NCBI GenBank assembly: GCA_965222175.1
Contig: OZ244938.1
Coordinates: 3,162,001 to 3,226,000, forward strand
Source of the DNA: NORP240 sp965222175
GTDB lineage: Bacteria; Pseudomonadota; Gammaproteobacteria; Pseudomonadales; Pseudohongiellaceae
DNA length: 64,000 nt
Direction of reading: 5' to 3'
This document shows positions 63,824-64,000 of the stretch, piece by piece. The stretch's first letter is position 1. Each line of letters starts with the position of its first letter. Below the pieces are notes generated by a model. The model searched no databases. It saw nothing but the letters and a program-made list of their open reading frames with translations, and was not told the DNA's origin. The position numbers and the translations under genes were made by a program.

Positions 63824-64000
63824 ATGGAAAAATCAAGCAATAACAAAGGCCTGCACAAGGCGCTGCAATCTCTGTATACCGGGCACGACCGCAAGGCATC
63901 CAACTTCCGTTACGCGTTGATTACCTTCGACATCGCCACCATCATCTATTTCATTCTCACCGCGGCGGCAACCCGCACTCCGACGCTGACGGCCATCAAT
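63824..64000 (+). CDS. Ion transporter / voltage-gated K+ channel-like protein (3' partial)
   Basis: The 59 codons visible from ATG 63824 run off the window end. 'LHKALQSLYTGHDRKASNFR' followed by 'YALITFDIATIIYFILTAAA' matches the N-terminal segment and first transmembrane helix of bacterial voltage-gated potassium channel / ion transporter proteins. The pore is not in view. Confidence 0.72.
   Translation, partial: MEKSSNNKGLHKALQSLYTGHDRKASNFRYALITFDIATIIYFILTAAATRTPTLTAIN

Noticed and set aside
1..64000. CRISPR array
   Set aside because: No regularly spaced repeats with unique spacers; all tandem repeats found are directly adjacent units.

Overview
The window is a stretch of gammaproteobacterial chromosome. 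HspQ, a DUF1840 protein, a YqjD/YqjE/YqjK-like trio, a marine-type class GN sortase with its VIT/VWA target, two TonB-dependent receptors and a FimT/GspH pseudopilin all point that way. The many exported hydrolases, the two PHM-like cytochrome proteins and the linalool-dehydratase-like lipoprotein suggest a free-living aquatic heterotroph. The species cannot be named from sequence alone.

Layout. 0-4.2 kb: the tail of a redoxin/DsbD-N-like protein, then a minus-strand pair comprising a cytochrome c/PHM-like protein with a degenerate redoxin domain and a secreted protein of unknown function. 4.6-7.4 kb: sortase target and sortase, overlapping by ATGA. 7.5-8.7 kb: a PadR regulator and its membrane partner, with a probable operator and a terminator. 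8.8-12.2 kb: an iron-uptake unit (TonB receptor plus PepSY protein) behind a clear Fur box. 12.2-18.3 kb: a long inverted repeat, a serine hydrolase, a DUF3604 lipoprotein, a small membrane protein and an M29-like exported peptidase.

18.4-25.0 kb is an accessory region that looks more AT-rich than its surroundings. It holds small orphan genes, an eight-repeat Cys-rich secreted protein, an OmpA-like orphan, truncated genes, and decayed IS91-type (HUH) transposase pieces. A further piece of the same transposase family lies at 8.76 kb.

25.0-33.4 kb: an ECF sigma/anti-sigma pair next to a YfbK-like VWA lipoprotein, a cold-shock/DUF1294 protein, a formyltransferase and a second PHM-like cytochrome c protein. 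33.5-38.0 kb: a YjbR protein, a fimT gene with an in-frame stop, a textbook class A beta-lactamase and a PAL-like NHL protein. 38.4-46.4 kb: two membrane-associated GTPases, an AI-2E transporter, the YqjD/E/K-like operon, HspQ, a DUF899 protein and a DUF1840 protein. 46.7-51.7 kb: a parallel beta-helix protein, a DUF169 protein and a Tat-exported linalool dehydratase/isomerase-like lipoprotein. 52.1-60.4 kb: a same-strand run of an exported FAH-like protein, a cupin, a glycosylasparaginase, PBP4, a TPR-LicD fusion and a metzincin-like protease. 60.6-64 kb: a large TonB receptor and the start of an ion channel.

Much of the window encodes exported proteins. Several short palindromic or dispersed repeats lie between genes. 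No tRNA, rRNA or CRISPR array was seen.
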